A stretch of DNA of 26,585 bases, from the NCBI GenBank assembly GCA_025399215.1, contig MU621290.1:1-26585 (forward strand). Reading direction: 5' to 3'. The position numbers were made by a program, and so were the translations under genes. The notes beneath the pieces were generated by a model that was given only the letters and a program-made list of their open reading frames with translations, made no database searches and was not told the DNA's origin. This document shows positions 11,275 through 21,500 of this stretch, one piece after another; the first letter of the stretch is position 1, and the number at the start of each line of letters is the position of its first letter. This DNA comes from Globomyces pollinis-pini. Taxonomy: Eukaryota; Chytridiomycota; Chytridiomycetes; Rhizophydiales; Globomycetaceae.

Positions 11275-11447
11275 ATTGGTTGGTATATTCTTTCTTGTTT
11301 GTTGGATCAAAATAGTTTCTCTTTAAGTATGATTACTGCATAGGGTTAACTTACCAGATAAATCGATATGTAAATGTAAATTTCAAACAGGATAAGGGCT
11401 AAGGTATCTGAATGACCTGGGTTCTCTTCAGTTATTGTTGTTCCCAT

Positions 11448-12070
11448 TTATCTCATAACACTAACAAAAATCCCAGCAACTTTCTTCAAAAAATTCATTG
11501 GAGAATAAATAGCTGAGCTATTCATTAGTTTGAGCTATTATACCTCAGGGAAGGGAAAACAGCCAAGTTAGTGGATTCATCAATTCACTACGTCCTCTCA
11601 AATATCTGTATCGAAAACGTTGAGAAATTCTAAGCAACAGGATCTTTTGAAGCAAAAGCAAGAAGTACTTTCAATTGGATGAGATAGAATTGCTATTTTC
11701 ATTTCTGATTGAGATGAGTAGGCGAAGAATCAGAACCTTGGTTTATAAACGATGATGTGGGATTTGACAGACTGTTTACATATTTCAAATGACTTGTGAG
11801 ATATTTCTACAAAAGATTTGATATGATTTTCAAATGGTCAGATACCTAAACAGACAATAATAATATCACAGTAAATATGTTTGTTACATCTCAATGATCT
11901 AAAGATCTATTCTAAATGAATACTCAAGTAACTCATGAAAGAAGAAACTCTATTTCTATTGGTTTGTGAATTTGAGGGAAAGTCGAAAAAGTGAGAAAAT
12001 GTGGAGATTCAGGCTTTCGACCAATCAGATTCACACAAAACATCCTCAGGCTCACCAAGCCGAAAAATCG
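11448..12070. other. Intergenic: divergent promoter between the VASt gene and TBP gene
   Basis: About 620 bp without a convincing coding frame. It separates the minus-strand VASt gene (including its possible first exon, 11355-11447) from the plus-strand TBP gene, so it probably holds both promoters. Between 11990 and 12070 a plus-strand frame is open, but it lies upstream of the TBP TATA box and has no family resemblance. No RNA gene was recognised. Confidence 0.4.
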
Positions 12071-12078
12071 TATAAAAG
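12071..12078 (+). promoter_or_regulatory. TATA box of the TBP gene
   Basis: TATAAAAG, 55 bp upstream of the first base of the split start codon at 12126. The gene for the TATA-binding protein therefore carries a canonical site for its own product, so autoregulation is possible (inference). Confidence 0.6.
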
Positions 12079-12125
12079 GAAGGGCTGGCTCCAATATTTG
12101 CAAAAAAAAATTCTTCCCTCACAAA

Positions 12126-12888
12126 AGTAAAGTGGTTGATCAAAAATTAACTTTTTTTAAAGTGTCTGCCCCTACTTTATTTACTGGAAATGTTACACAA
12201 TCATCTGATGCGGGAAACCAACATCAGTCTGGTATTGTACCAACTTTACAGTAAGTTTGTGTAATAGATTTATTTCAGAAACATTGTTGCAACAGTGAAT
12301 TTGGACTGTAGATTAGATTTAAAAACTATTGCATTACATGCTCGTAATGCTGAATATAATCCAAAGGTATCTTGCTTTTCCAATATTGATCTACCTTCAG
12401 CGGTTTGCCGCCGTGATTATGCGTATTCGTGAACCTAAAACGACTGCATTGATATTTGCTTCTGGGAAAATGGTTGTTACTGGTGCAAAATCTGAAGAAC
12501 AGTCAAAGCTGGCTGCAAGGAAATATGCTCGTATTGTACAGAAACTTGGATTTCAAGCAAAATTCACAGACTTTAAAATCCAGAACATTGTTGGCTCCTG
12601 TGATGTAAAATTTCCAGTTCGATTGGAGGGGTTGGCTTTTGCCCATGGTCATTTCTCATCTGTAAAGCTCATTTTTCATTGAATGTTTAGTACGAACCCG
12701 AACTCTTTCCAGGTTTAATTTACAGAATGGTCAGGCCTAAAATTGTACTGTTGATCTTTGTGTCTGGCAAAATTGTGCTTACTGGTGCTAAGGCATTTAC
12801 TATAGTAAGCTGATGATAGGTTCGTGAAGAGATTTACCAGGCATTTGAAAATATCTATCCGGTGTTGACAGAATTTAGAAAACCTTAA
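12126..12888 (+). CDS. TBP: TATA-binding protein (TFIID subunit), start codon split by an intron
   Basis: Exons: 12126 (the A of ATG only), 12163-12250, 12279-12366, 12401-12661, 12691-12792, 12820-12888; 202 residues. Both halves of the saddle are intact: [65 protein letters not shown], then [55 protein letters not shown] and [16 protein letters not shown]. The N-terminal extension is short, about 28 residues. No in-frame ATG precedes the conserved core in unspliced DNA; joining 12126 to 12163 makes one (A|TG) followed by TCT GCC. The intron at 12793-12819 would use a GC donor (see findings). TBP nucleates pre-initiation complexes for all three nuclear RNA polymerases. Confidence 0.93.
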
Positions 12889-13686
12889 TTTTTATGTCAA
12901 TTAATGGTAAGATGATGGTGTGTATAACAGAAATTATCTTGAGAGGAAGTCTGTTTTTAATATAATATTTTATACCTTTACTTCGTCCACTTAGCAAATG
13001 GTAGAGTATAAAGAGTAAAATAATGATGACTTTAATGAAAGTTTCGGACATTTCCATTGTAGATGTTGTTTGTATCGTAATTAGAAATCAATATTTAATT
13101 TGTAGACATTTTGTGCCTAGATGATTTGGATTATCAACACTTTCATTTTGTTTCATTAGGTAGGTTGAATAGGTATTACCAGAATCAATGAATACTTGAA
13201 AGTGATAAAATATAACGGCATATTAAAATAGCTGAGACACATGAAAAGGATCTTGAAAGAATTATGCTAATTTGACTTGACTTGTCTACCACATTGAAAA
13301 AACTTCTGCGGGGACAATCAAAACATTTACAGTAAGTAATTGGATCGATGGGATTCACTAAAATGAACAATGTGATGTGATAAACCACTCTGAAAACGTC
13401 ATATGGTGCCTTAGCTGTGGAAGATATGTTTGAGGTCCCGGTTTTCCATACGATTTTGGTGGAAGGGTAAACCACCAAAAATACTGAATCTAGTGACTAG
13501 TCTTCAGAAACTATGAACTATGAATAGAGTTTATTTATTTTGCTGAGCATTAGTGATCCTGGATCTGTTTTATTTTTCATTGGACACCTTAATGGGGTTT
13601 ATCCGATCGTTTTTGGTTAAAATTGTACAAAAAAAGCGTTTTATGAATGATGTCATCAGGAGACAGATCACCAAATGATAAATTGG
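12889..13686. other. Intergenic with weak coding fragments, nothing firm
   Basis: About 800 bp between TBP and the sugar transporter. On the plus strand a GTAAGT donor at 13333 and a CCTTAG acceptor at 13418 could join a short open stretch (ending near CAAAACATTTACA) to VEDMFEVPVFHTILVEG and a stop at about 13470, but no start codon or family could be found. On the minus strand a 60-residue hydrophobic frame (12875-13057) overlaps the TBP 3' end, and a 97-residue frame (13185-13478) looks random. This may be the relic of a gene, or noise. Confidence 0.3.
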
Positions 13687-13692
13687 TATAAA
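13687..13692 (+). promoter_or_regulatory. TATA box of the sugar transporter gene
   Basis: TATAAA lies 42 bp upstream of the ATG at 13729, in GGTATAAAGG context. Initiation about 30 bp downstream would give a leader of only some 10 nt. Confidence 0.55.
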
Positions 13693-13728
13693 GGCAGCCA
13701 AAAAAATTCAAACACTAAAATATAATAA

Positions 13729-15226
13729 ATGCTGACTAGAGAGTATTGGATTGCAGCTTTGACCTGCCTTGGTGGATTCACATTTGGTAAGTTGAATGTC
13801 ACTAATTGTACTAGGTTATGATATTGGAATCATATCAGGAGTACTGATTGTTCCTGCATTTATGGAAAAGATGAATATTACTGATGCTAATCGGGATGCA
13901 TTAAGTGGAAATATAGCAGCTGTTTTACAGGTTGGTGGTTTATTAGCGGGTGCTGTTCAATTTTATCTGAATGATTATTTTGGACGAAGAGATACAATGA
14001 AATTAGGTTGTATAGTTTTTCTCATTGGTGCTGTGTTTCAAACAATTTGTTGGAACGTGAACATTTTACTGGCTGGTAGATTTATATCTGGATTGGGCCT
14101 GTTTCCTATGGTAGTATCTATTTCATTATACAATTCAGAAATGGCACCAAAAGAAATTCGGGGTAGAATTATTGGAATTCAACAATTGATGGTAGCTTGT
14201 GGTCTTGCAACTTCTTATTGGGTCAACTATGTAGCAGCATTGATTGATTTTTCACATAATCCACATTTAAGATATCAAATCCCACTTGGACTACAAACCC
14301 TACCAGCCATTATACTACTAAGTGGTGTTTTCTTTATCCCACAATCACCTCGATGGTTGTGTATGGTTGGAAAGAACTCTCAAGCAGAACAATCCTTATC
14401 ATTCATTAGAAAGGTACCACTTGAAGATCCAAGCATTAAAAGAGAAGTTGTGTCTGTTATCGAATACTTGAACGAAAAAACCGAATCAGATTGGAAATCT
14501 GTATTTAGTAGAGAAAACATTAAACGATTATCAGTATCTGTATTGTTTTTGTCTTTTCAACAGTTTGGTGGACAAAATTTGATCAACTATTTTGCACCTA
14601 GGATATTTAAAAGTATTGGGCTGACAGCAGAGAACAGTGAATTATTTGCAACAGGGTTAATTGGATTAGTCCGTGTTGCAATGACTTTACCAGCCCTTTA
14701 CGTGGTGGATACGTTTGGAAGACGACCATTGATGTTAATTGGTACTGCAGTAATGTTATCTTCATTTTTGTATCTTGCAAGTTACTTGGCTTTGAATGTG
14801 GGTGTAACCAGTGTAAGCTTTTTCGGCTACATTGCTATTGGATGTGTGTACTTGTTTATGTCTGGATACTCCACTTCATGGGGAGTGATGCATTATGTCA
14901 TTCCTGCCGAAATCTTTCCTCAAAATCTTCGTGCTAAATCAGAAACAGTGGGAGGATTTTTTGAATTGGTATTTCAAATCGTTTCAATCAAAACAGCACC
15001 TATTTTGATCACAGCACTACCAAATGGAGGTGTTTTCTTCTTATACAGTGGATTTTTATTTTGTTTCTTGATCTGGATTTTCATATGTGTTCCAGAAACT
15101 AAAGGTTTAGCTTTAGAAGATATTGATATTGTCTTCCAAACCTGGAAACGTTGGAAACCTTTAGAGGATATTCAAAAAGAACTGAAGGTTGAAAAAACAG
15201 CTGATCCAGAAAAACAAACGAAATGA
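13729..15226 (+). CDS. Sugar transporter, major facilitator superfamily
   Basis: Two exons (13729-13786, 13815-15226) joined across a 28-bp intron (GTAAGT donor, CTAAT branch) give 489 residues. Every hallmark of the sugar porter family is present in order: GYDIGIISG in helix 1, DYFGRRD in the first loop, GRFISGLGLF and APKEIRGR, PQSPRWL before the central loop, QQFGGQNLINYFAPRIF in helix 7, DTFGRRPLM, HYVIPAEIFPQNLRAKS, and VPETKGLALED near the C-terminus. Twelve membrane helices are expected. It would import hexoses or related sugars by facilitated diffusion or proton symport at the plasma membrane; the substrate cannot be told from these motifs. The splice falls inside helix 1, between GGFTF and YDIG. 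Confidence 0.92.
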
Positions 15227-15256
15227 GTAGGAATGTTTAAAAATTTTATTATTTCT

Positions 15257-15262
15257 AATAAA
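15257..15262 (+). terminator. Possible polyadenylation signal of the sugar transporter gene
   Basis: AATAAA, 31 bp after the stop codon. The convergent SAXO stop codon is at 15284, so the two transcripts share or overlap a 3' flank of only 57 bp. Confidence 0.4.
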
Positions 15263-15283
15263 ACTTATAAGGAACAAAAAAAA

Positions 15284-16702
15284 TTAATGATCCACCGGTA
15301 ATTCTTTTGGTTTGATTACACGTACATGACCATCTTTACCCTTTACTTGTTCCATTTGAGCCCAATCATCACCTTTACATCTTGGTAATGGTTTGGAATC
15401 ATGTTGTCTTCTCGTAGTACTGACGAAATCACGACCATCTTCTGTTGGCATGTAAACATTTCGGGGACTGAAATCCGGACTACGATTGATCACACCAGGA
15501 GCCAAATAATCAGATTTACTGGTACTTTTTCCATCAAACTTTAGTAGATTGGGAATATAAGTTGGTGTTGGGTGAATATAACGAACTAAAATGTTAAAAG
15601 TCAATGATTTCATTACCAGCTGTTTTTGGAATAAAAGTATTACTGTATGTGGTAGTACTACTAAATTCACCATCCGTTGGTGTATATTTAGCACGATGTC
15701 TTTGATACCGTGGTGGAATTTCCCAAGCTTGAAATGCATCTTTTGCAGTTGAATGTCCATAGAATTTTGCAGTTCTATCAGTGGTAACATTTTGTGGAGC
15801 TTTAACTAATTCCCTAACCTGTGGATGCCCAATGTAAGAAGCATTGGAAGTAGATTTGAAGTCACTAAAAAGTTAGTATAAAGTTTTTTTTTGTTGAATT
15901 GAAACAGGTAAAGTCAGTTGATAGATTCAAAAAAAAAAAATCACTTACCGATCTTCATTTCCTAGTGGAGGAGCTGGAATAGTTTTACGTCTAGTTGGTA
16001 CTGAAGTAACTTCCCAACGTTGATAATCAGCCACTTGAGTAGAAACACCATCCATTTTCTCACTTGATTTAATATACGGTTGTTGAGGTCGAATATAATG
16101 AGGTGGTAAAGGCATTTCAACAAAATCACGTTTAGAAGTAGTGGAAGATTCAAAAGTTCCTTGTGAAGGTTTATAAACAGCTTGTTGTCGTCGTTTAGGT
16201 GGTGTTACGTTTGGCCAAGGTTGATAATTTTCTCGTTGAGTTGTTGATCCATCCAATTTTGATTTATTTGGAATATATTCTGGTTTTACAATCTATTTCA
16301 ATATAAATGTATTTGTAAAGGTTTACCTTATAACGTGGTCCTAATTCATGTAATTTGAATTTTTCACGACTAGAAAATATTAAAATGTATATATAAATGA
16401 TAAAAGATAAAAGATGGATGGATAACACACACGATCAAAAAAAAAACTTACTTTTCAGTTGATGCATAGAAATCTCCACCCACTTTTAATTCTTGAGGAG
16501 CCGGTTTTCCACGTACGACATGAGATGGATAATTGAGAAAATGATCATTATATTCTATAAAATGAATTTATAAAAAAAAAAGTAGTTTAGGATTACCTGT
16601 TTTAGTTTCAATGGGTGCATCTGTCAAATGAACAGGTTTACAGAGTTTATGTCGTCCACAAGTACAAGCGTGACACATACAATCTTCATCATGATGTCCC
16701 AT
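15284..16702 (-). CDS. SAXO-type stabiliser of axonemal microtubules
   Basis: Six exons (16702-16597, 16554-16452, 16369-16327, 16292-15949, 15864-15617, 15585-15284) give 381 residues; introns are 42, 82, 34, 84 and 31 bp. The N-terminus has the cysteine-rich signature of the SAXO/FAM154 family (CMCHACTCGRHKLC). The rest is built of loosely repeated units in which an S/T-T-x-x-x-(D/N/A)-(Y/F) core recurs: DGSTTQRENYQPW, ESSTTSKRDFV, DGVSTQVADYQRW, FSSTTTYSN, GKSTSKSDYLAPG and FVSTTRRQHDS. These Mn-type modules bind and stabilise microtubules, and SAXO proteins sit in cilia, basal bodies and axonemes. A gene of this kind is not expected in fungi that have lost flagella, so it points to a zoosporic life stage. 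Low hydrophobicity and absence of enzyme motifs fit a structural protein. Confidence 0.85.
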
Positions 16703-17215
16703 TTTATATCTGTTGTTGTTAAATAGTTTGTGTGATTTAATATAAATTGTTTTTAAATTTCCAATAAGTAAGAGTTAAAAGACAAAACGTTTCTGTTTTT
16801 TTTTGTTTTGGAAATGTTTTTCTCTTGATGATGATTTTAAATTTGAATTTTAATGGAGGTAAATGATTGATATCCACGGTACATCCATTCAAAAAAAAAA
16901 TAAAAACATTTCATTTTCCATTCCCAATATTCATTTAACCTTCATAAAATCTAATCATAAACGATATGATGAATACTTCATGGTGATGAGTCCATCAAAT
17001 TCGCGATGTTATTAAAAAATACACGTCATTTCCTGTGGTAAACAAACTTCCTTTGTTATTCAATAGCTTACTGACGATGTGGATATTATCCAGATGATGT
17101 CATCACAATTCATTTATAAGTTCCAACTGATAATGTAAATATTATCAAAAACCATGTACTCGTACATGTGCACATTTATAAAAACAGTTTTCATCAAATC
17201 AAACCAATTGTTTTA
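16703..17215. other. Intergenic: SAXO promoter and 3' flank of the hydrolase gene
   Basis: About 510 bp, very AT-rich, with several homopolymer A or T runs (for example near 16795-16806 and 16893-16902). Open frames here are short and have no coding character. It should contain the promoter of the minus-strand SAXO gene and the 3' end of the hydrolase transcript. Confidence 0.45.
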
Positions 17216-18355
17216 TTAAATGGGTTGTTTAAAAAAAACTGCCAATTTCTTATTAATAAAATCAGCATCAACAGGATTAGTTCCAGGTCCACCAGCCCAA
17301 TGACCCCAAATAGATTCAATAGGTACAAATTCCGCATTTGGCATTTGTTGAACTTCAAATTGATTATCTTCTGGTGGGAAATATAAATCCATTGATCCAG
17401 GCATGACCATAGCTTTAGCTTTAATTCCATTCAAAGCTTTAATAAAATCACCCTTGTAAGTTGAAGTAGCTGAAATATCTCCATGTTGCCATGTCCATAA
17501 TTGACATAATAGATTATTTGGATCTTTTTGTAAAAAGTAACCTTCCCAAAATCCAACCAAGAAATCTTCAATAGATCCATAACCCATTTTCAAATAAATC
17601 TTTTCCCTATAAAAAGCTTGTGAAAGACCCCAACCTGCATAAACACGACCAAAAGCTCGTAACCCTTGTTGTGGTAACGTTTCCAAAGTATATCTTCCTT
17701 GATTAAACAATGGATCACATCTTAACGCATTAGCTGGACCTTCCAAAAAAACAAAATTATGAATCGATGTTTTAGCTGAACCACAAAATGGTACAATACG
17801 TTCAACAAAATCAGGATACATTGAACCCCACATGTAAGTTTGTTGAGCTCCCATCGACCAACCCAATACACAAAAGACCTTTTTGATTTGTAAATGTTGA
17901 GTGATCAATTGATATTGTGCTCGTACATTATCAGCCAAAGTAACGTTTGGAAATGATGGTCCATCATAAGGTCTTGGTTGATTGGAAGGTGATGATGAAA
18001 ATCCATTACCAAACATATTAGGACAAATCACATAATAATCTTTCAATACCTTGTTTTCTCCATAAATTAACCATTCATTATCAAGATGTGAACCAGAATA
18101 CCAAGTTGGAAACACAATCACTGGATTTTTGGGATTACCATAGGTTTTATAGGCTAGGAATGCATCAGGAAGACTCATCCCATTATCAAGTCGGAATCGT
18201 CCAAGTGAGTATGTTTCATAATCTTGTTGAAGTACCATGTTGTGGGGTAAGATCTTCAGCCCTGGTTTTTTATAGAACTTGAAAGTGTACAAACGCACAG
18301 ATATCATGTGAGAAACTGCATGATTGTTTGGATTTGTGGTAAAGAAATCCCACAT
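17216..18355 (-). CDS. Alpha/beta hydrolase, homoserine O-acetyltransferase-like
   Basis: A single intronless frame of 379 residues. The fold and family are shown by YKTYGNPKNPVIVFPTWYSG, DYYVICPNMFGNGFSSSP, the nucleophile elbow GWSMGAQQ (Ser167), an acid in GSMDLYFPPED (Asp323), and the histidine in WGHWAGGPG (His352), which make a complete catalytic triad. True MetX/Met2 enzymes have a PHALTGD-type motif in the first half, which is absent here. The protein is therefore better placed among the homoserine acetyltransferase-like hydrolases of unknown substrate than called Met2. The first 39 residues are basic and hydroxylated (ISVRLYTFKFYKK) and could be a mitochondrial leader; Met40 is an alternative start. 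It is the only long intron-free enzyme gene in the window. Confidence 0.8.
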   Translation of the reverse strand: MWDFFTTNPNNHAVSHMISVRLYTFKFYKKPGLKILPHNMVLQQDYETYSLGRFRLDNGMSLPDAFLAYKTYGNPKNPVIVFPTWYSGSHLDNEWLIYGENKVLKDYYVICPNMFGNGFSSSPSNQPRPYDGPSFPNVTLADNVRAQYQLITQHLQIKKVFCVLGWSMGAQQTYMWGSMYPDFVERIVPFCGSAKTSIHNFVFLEGPANALRCDPLFNQGRYTLETLPQQGLRAFGRVYAGWGLSQAFYREKIYLKMGYGSIEDFLVGFWEGYFLQKDPNNLLCQLWTWQHGDISATSTYKGDFIKALNGIKAKAMVMPGSMDLYFPPEDNQFEVQQMPNAEFVPIESIWGHWAGGPGTNPVDADFINKKLAVFFKQPI

Positions 18356-18532
18356 TTTGTATGGATAAAAGAACTAAACGAAATGGATATCAAATCACTA
18401 GTTGAATTGATTTATAACAACACTTGGACAATCAACCAAAAACGATAACTTCACAATTGAAACTCAATACAAAAACCCATGACAGGTCATCAAAAAAAAC
18501 ACAAAAAAAAACAATAACAAAAAAGATATGTT

Positions 18533-21500
18533 TTATAAAACACAAGGTTGAGTTCCAGCCAACAATTGCAACAACCGTATCAGATCAGCAGGTTCCGTGA
18601 CATGTGAATCAGCTCTTGTCATTTTCGTAGCACTACCAATGGTAACTGTAAAAATCCCATCTTCTCTGATTTGACTCTTACGCAAGACTCGAAACATATC
18701 TTCATCCGTTCGATCATCTCCTGCACAAATGACAAAATCACACCCAGTACGTGCTGTCACCAATCGTTTCACTATTTCACCCTTGTTCATACTAATCGGT
18801 CGTACCTAATCAAATATATAAATTGTAATGGATTTACTTCAAGGTTTTTTTTACCAACCATGACTTCAACAGGGAGTTTGGAAAGAATGGCATCTTCGAG
18901 ATGATGTTGACATTCTTTGGCTTGGAAAAGTCCATAGGATGGATCAGCTAATCGATAATGCCATGTAATCGAACATCGTTTATGTTCAACAAACGATCCT
19001 ACACAAAATCAACCACAACAATCTCCCACCTTGTGTTCGTTCAGTATAATAATTGAAAATCTCGGCAACTTCAACTTTCCAAGCCATATCCAATTCAGCA
19101 GCCAAATTCAACCATTTACCTCCAGGATATTTACTAGAATAAACAAAAAGGTTGTTACATGAATGATCCATGTTCGGCTGATAACCCTAACCCTTTGATA
19201 TGTCCCAACCATTCTTCAAGTGCATCTTGATCTCGCCCTGAAATGATAAAGACGACATTCTTGGGATCAGCTACCAACACCTTGAGTGCTTCCAACATGG
19301 CCGGAGGCGGTACAGCATCTTTTGGCTATATAAATCAATCAACCTAAACATCAACTTTACCAGTTTCACTATGGGTGTCAATGTTCCCTATAATTTATAC
19401 ATCATGAAAATCATACATCATAATCAAATAAAAGTAAACGACGTTGACTTTGTGTATACTGTTGATGGACATTGGCAAAATCCAATACTGGTGTTGGATT
19501 ATCTTGTAATTGTACAGATGATTTCGAGATCAATTCCTTAATGAACGATTGGGCCCAGAATTGTGAAGTATGGCTAGTCACATATGAATACAATTGCTAT
19601 CATTAAACAACTAAAATGTGAAATACATCATGTTTGATTTGACGGTCTTCGATGGATTTGGTTAAAGCATCTTGGATGGCATTGGCTACACCAAGTGTAT
19701 CCCATGGGTTAACAAGAATAGCGCCTACGGTTATCAAAAAATTAGATACCGGCCACTAGATATCAAAACAAAATAGGGGATTACTGGCGCCAGCGGTGCC
19801 TGTGAACTCACTCAAAATCAAAATGCCATGATTTCCTTTCTGACACACCACATAATCATGACTAGTGGTATTCATCCCATCACGTAACGGTGTAATCAAT
19901 GCAACATCCGCAATCGACTATGATGAGTTCGTTATGATGGTACCATGAGTGCAAAATATTCTTCAGGGTCGAGATGATGATGGTAATGATGAACTGGAAC
20001 AAATTCGAGAGATCCGAAATTGCCATTGATTCGTGCGATAGAGTCGGATATCTTGGCGGCAATGTTGGGATTGGCTTTGTTGGAACTTGTGGATACTTGA
20101 ATTAATACTACCTGTTGTCGTTAGTACAATTTTTAGATTCACCTTTGATCATTAATGAGATCTTTGAATAAACCTTTATCATCAATATGATTCTTTATTT
20201 TACCTTTAATAGTGAATAATCAGTCAATATACCTATGTAATAAAATCAAATTCAAATTCACAAACCTTATTATGCCATTCAGGATATAACTCCAAAAACT
20301 TTTCAAATGCATCCAATTTCTGACTGATTCCTTTAATATGATCCATAGAATCACGCCCTATAATAATAATCTGTAATCAACATCATCAGTAAATCAAACC
20401 TTGTCTTTATATAATGTTGAGATATGTTTGATCTTGTTCTGTACAGCTTGGGATTGACTTTGGTTAGTAGTAGTGGTGGGTACCGATATGTTTCGACGCG
20501 GTTGATATCAATCCCGATAGCTAAGGTGAGTTAGATGGGTGTTACGAAAGATGCCGATGGTGATGTTGAACCCTTGGTATTCGACGCCAGTGGGTGAAGA
20601 TTCGCAGCCAATGACTCGAGTACAACTACTGATAAAGTGTCTGGCATGGGAATATGTTTGGAATCCAATGACGTTTGCTCCAAGTAATCCTTTTTTTCTG
20701 TTTAGTATTGTTTGATGTACCTTTAACGTTAGTTTTAGTTTTATATTGGTGAATGTAGAGACTTTGGTAGGTTTCTGGTTGGGTGGGATGTTAATGATTA
20801 TGATAGTAATTGAAAATATGTGTTTGACAGGAGGTCATTTTATACTATTTTTCACACAGTAATTTTACAGTATGTGCTGACAGTAAAAATGTGAACTATG
20901 TGATTGACAGGGTTATTTGACAGGCGTGTTTTTGACACTGTAATATTTACAAGACAATAGTTTATACTCTGTGATTGACAGGGAGAAGTTTAAATAAAAT
21001 AACCATTGCGAGTTTAAATAATGCAATGCGAGTTGAAGTAACACATTTTGAGTTTAATTAACGCCATGTGAGTATAAATCACCAATTGTGAGTTTAAATA
21101 ACGGAATGTGATTTTGTCCAAAACAATAGCAATCATTGTGCATTAGACAATTAAAGTCCAAAAGAAAAAAAATCAAAGCTGGTCATAATAATTGTAGATT
21201 GATAGTTTGTATAACATTAAATGATTGTAGAGTTAATTGATGGATGAACATTATGTGATTGTAGAGTGTTGCATCAATATTTTAGAGTGATATTTTGTAT
21301 AAAAATCCGGAGAATTAAAGGTTGAATAAAGTGATTAAGTTGAATACCTTTGAGTATTTCAGAACGTCCTAAGAATAAGAAATAGAAATCTTTAATTACT
21401 GGGTAAACATCTGAATATTTCAGATGATGGAAAGGGAGTATGTAAAAAGAAACCTATGGCGGCATTGGGTAAAGCAGCTCGCAAAAGAGCAGGAAGTAGC

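Noticed and set aside
11991..12254. An 87-residue plus-strand frame starting upstream of TBP
   Set aside because: It begins with GTG upstream of the TATA box and reads through intron 1 of TBP; its first part has no family resemblance. Only its end is real TBP sequence.
12875..13057. 60-residue hydrophobic minus-strand frame
   Set aside because: It is AT-rich, overlaps the TBP 3' end and has no promoter, conserved motif or clear start context.
13400..13430. Plus-strand WCLSCGRYV, like a zinc-finger piece
   Set aside because: A single CxxC pair followed at once by a stop; no partner cysteines or histidines were found nearby.
16370..16451. The 82- and 84-bp SAXO introns as further intron concatemers
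   Set aside because: Neither contains an internal AG|GT junction; they are simply longer introns with poly-T runs.
19181..19193. AACCCTAACCC, a telomere-like repeat near 19.2 kb
   Set aside because: It lies inside an exon of the trehalose gene and codes for the conserved GLGL stretch on the opposite strand; coincidence.
21001..21120. The 20-bp array as a CRISPR
   Set aside because: Units abut directly with no unique spacers, and lie inside a eukaryotic intron; it is a minisatellite.
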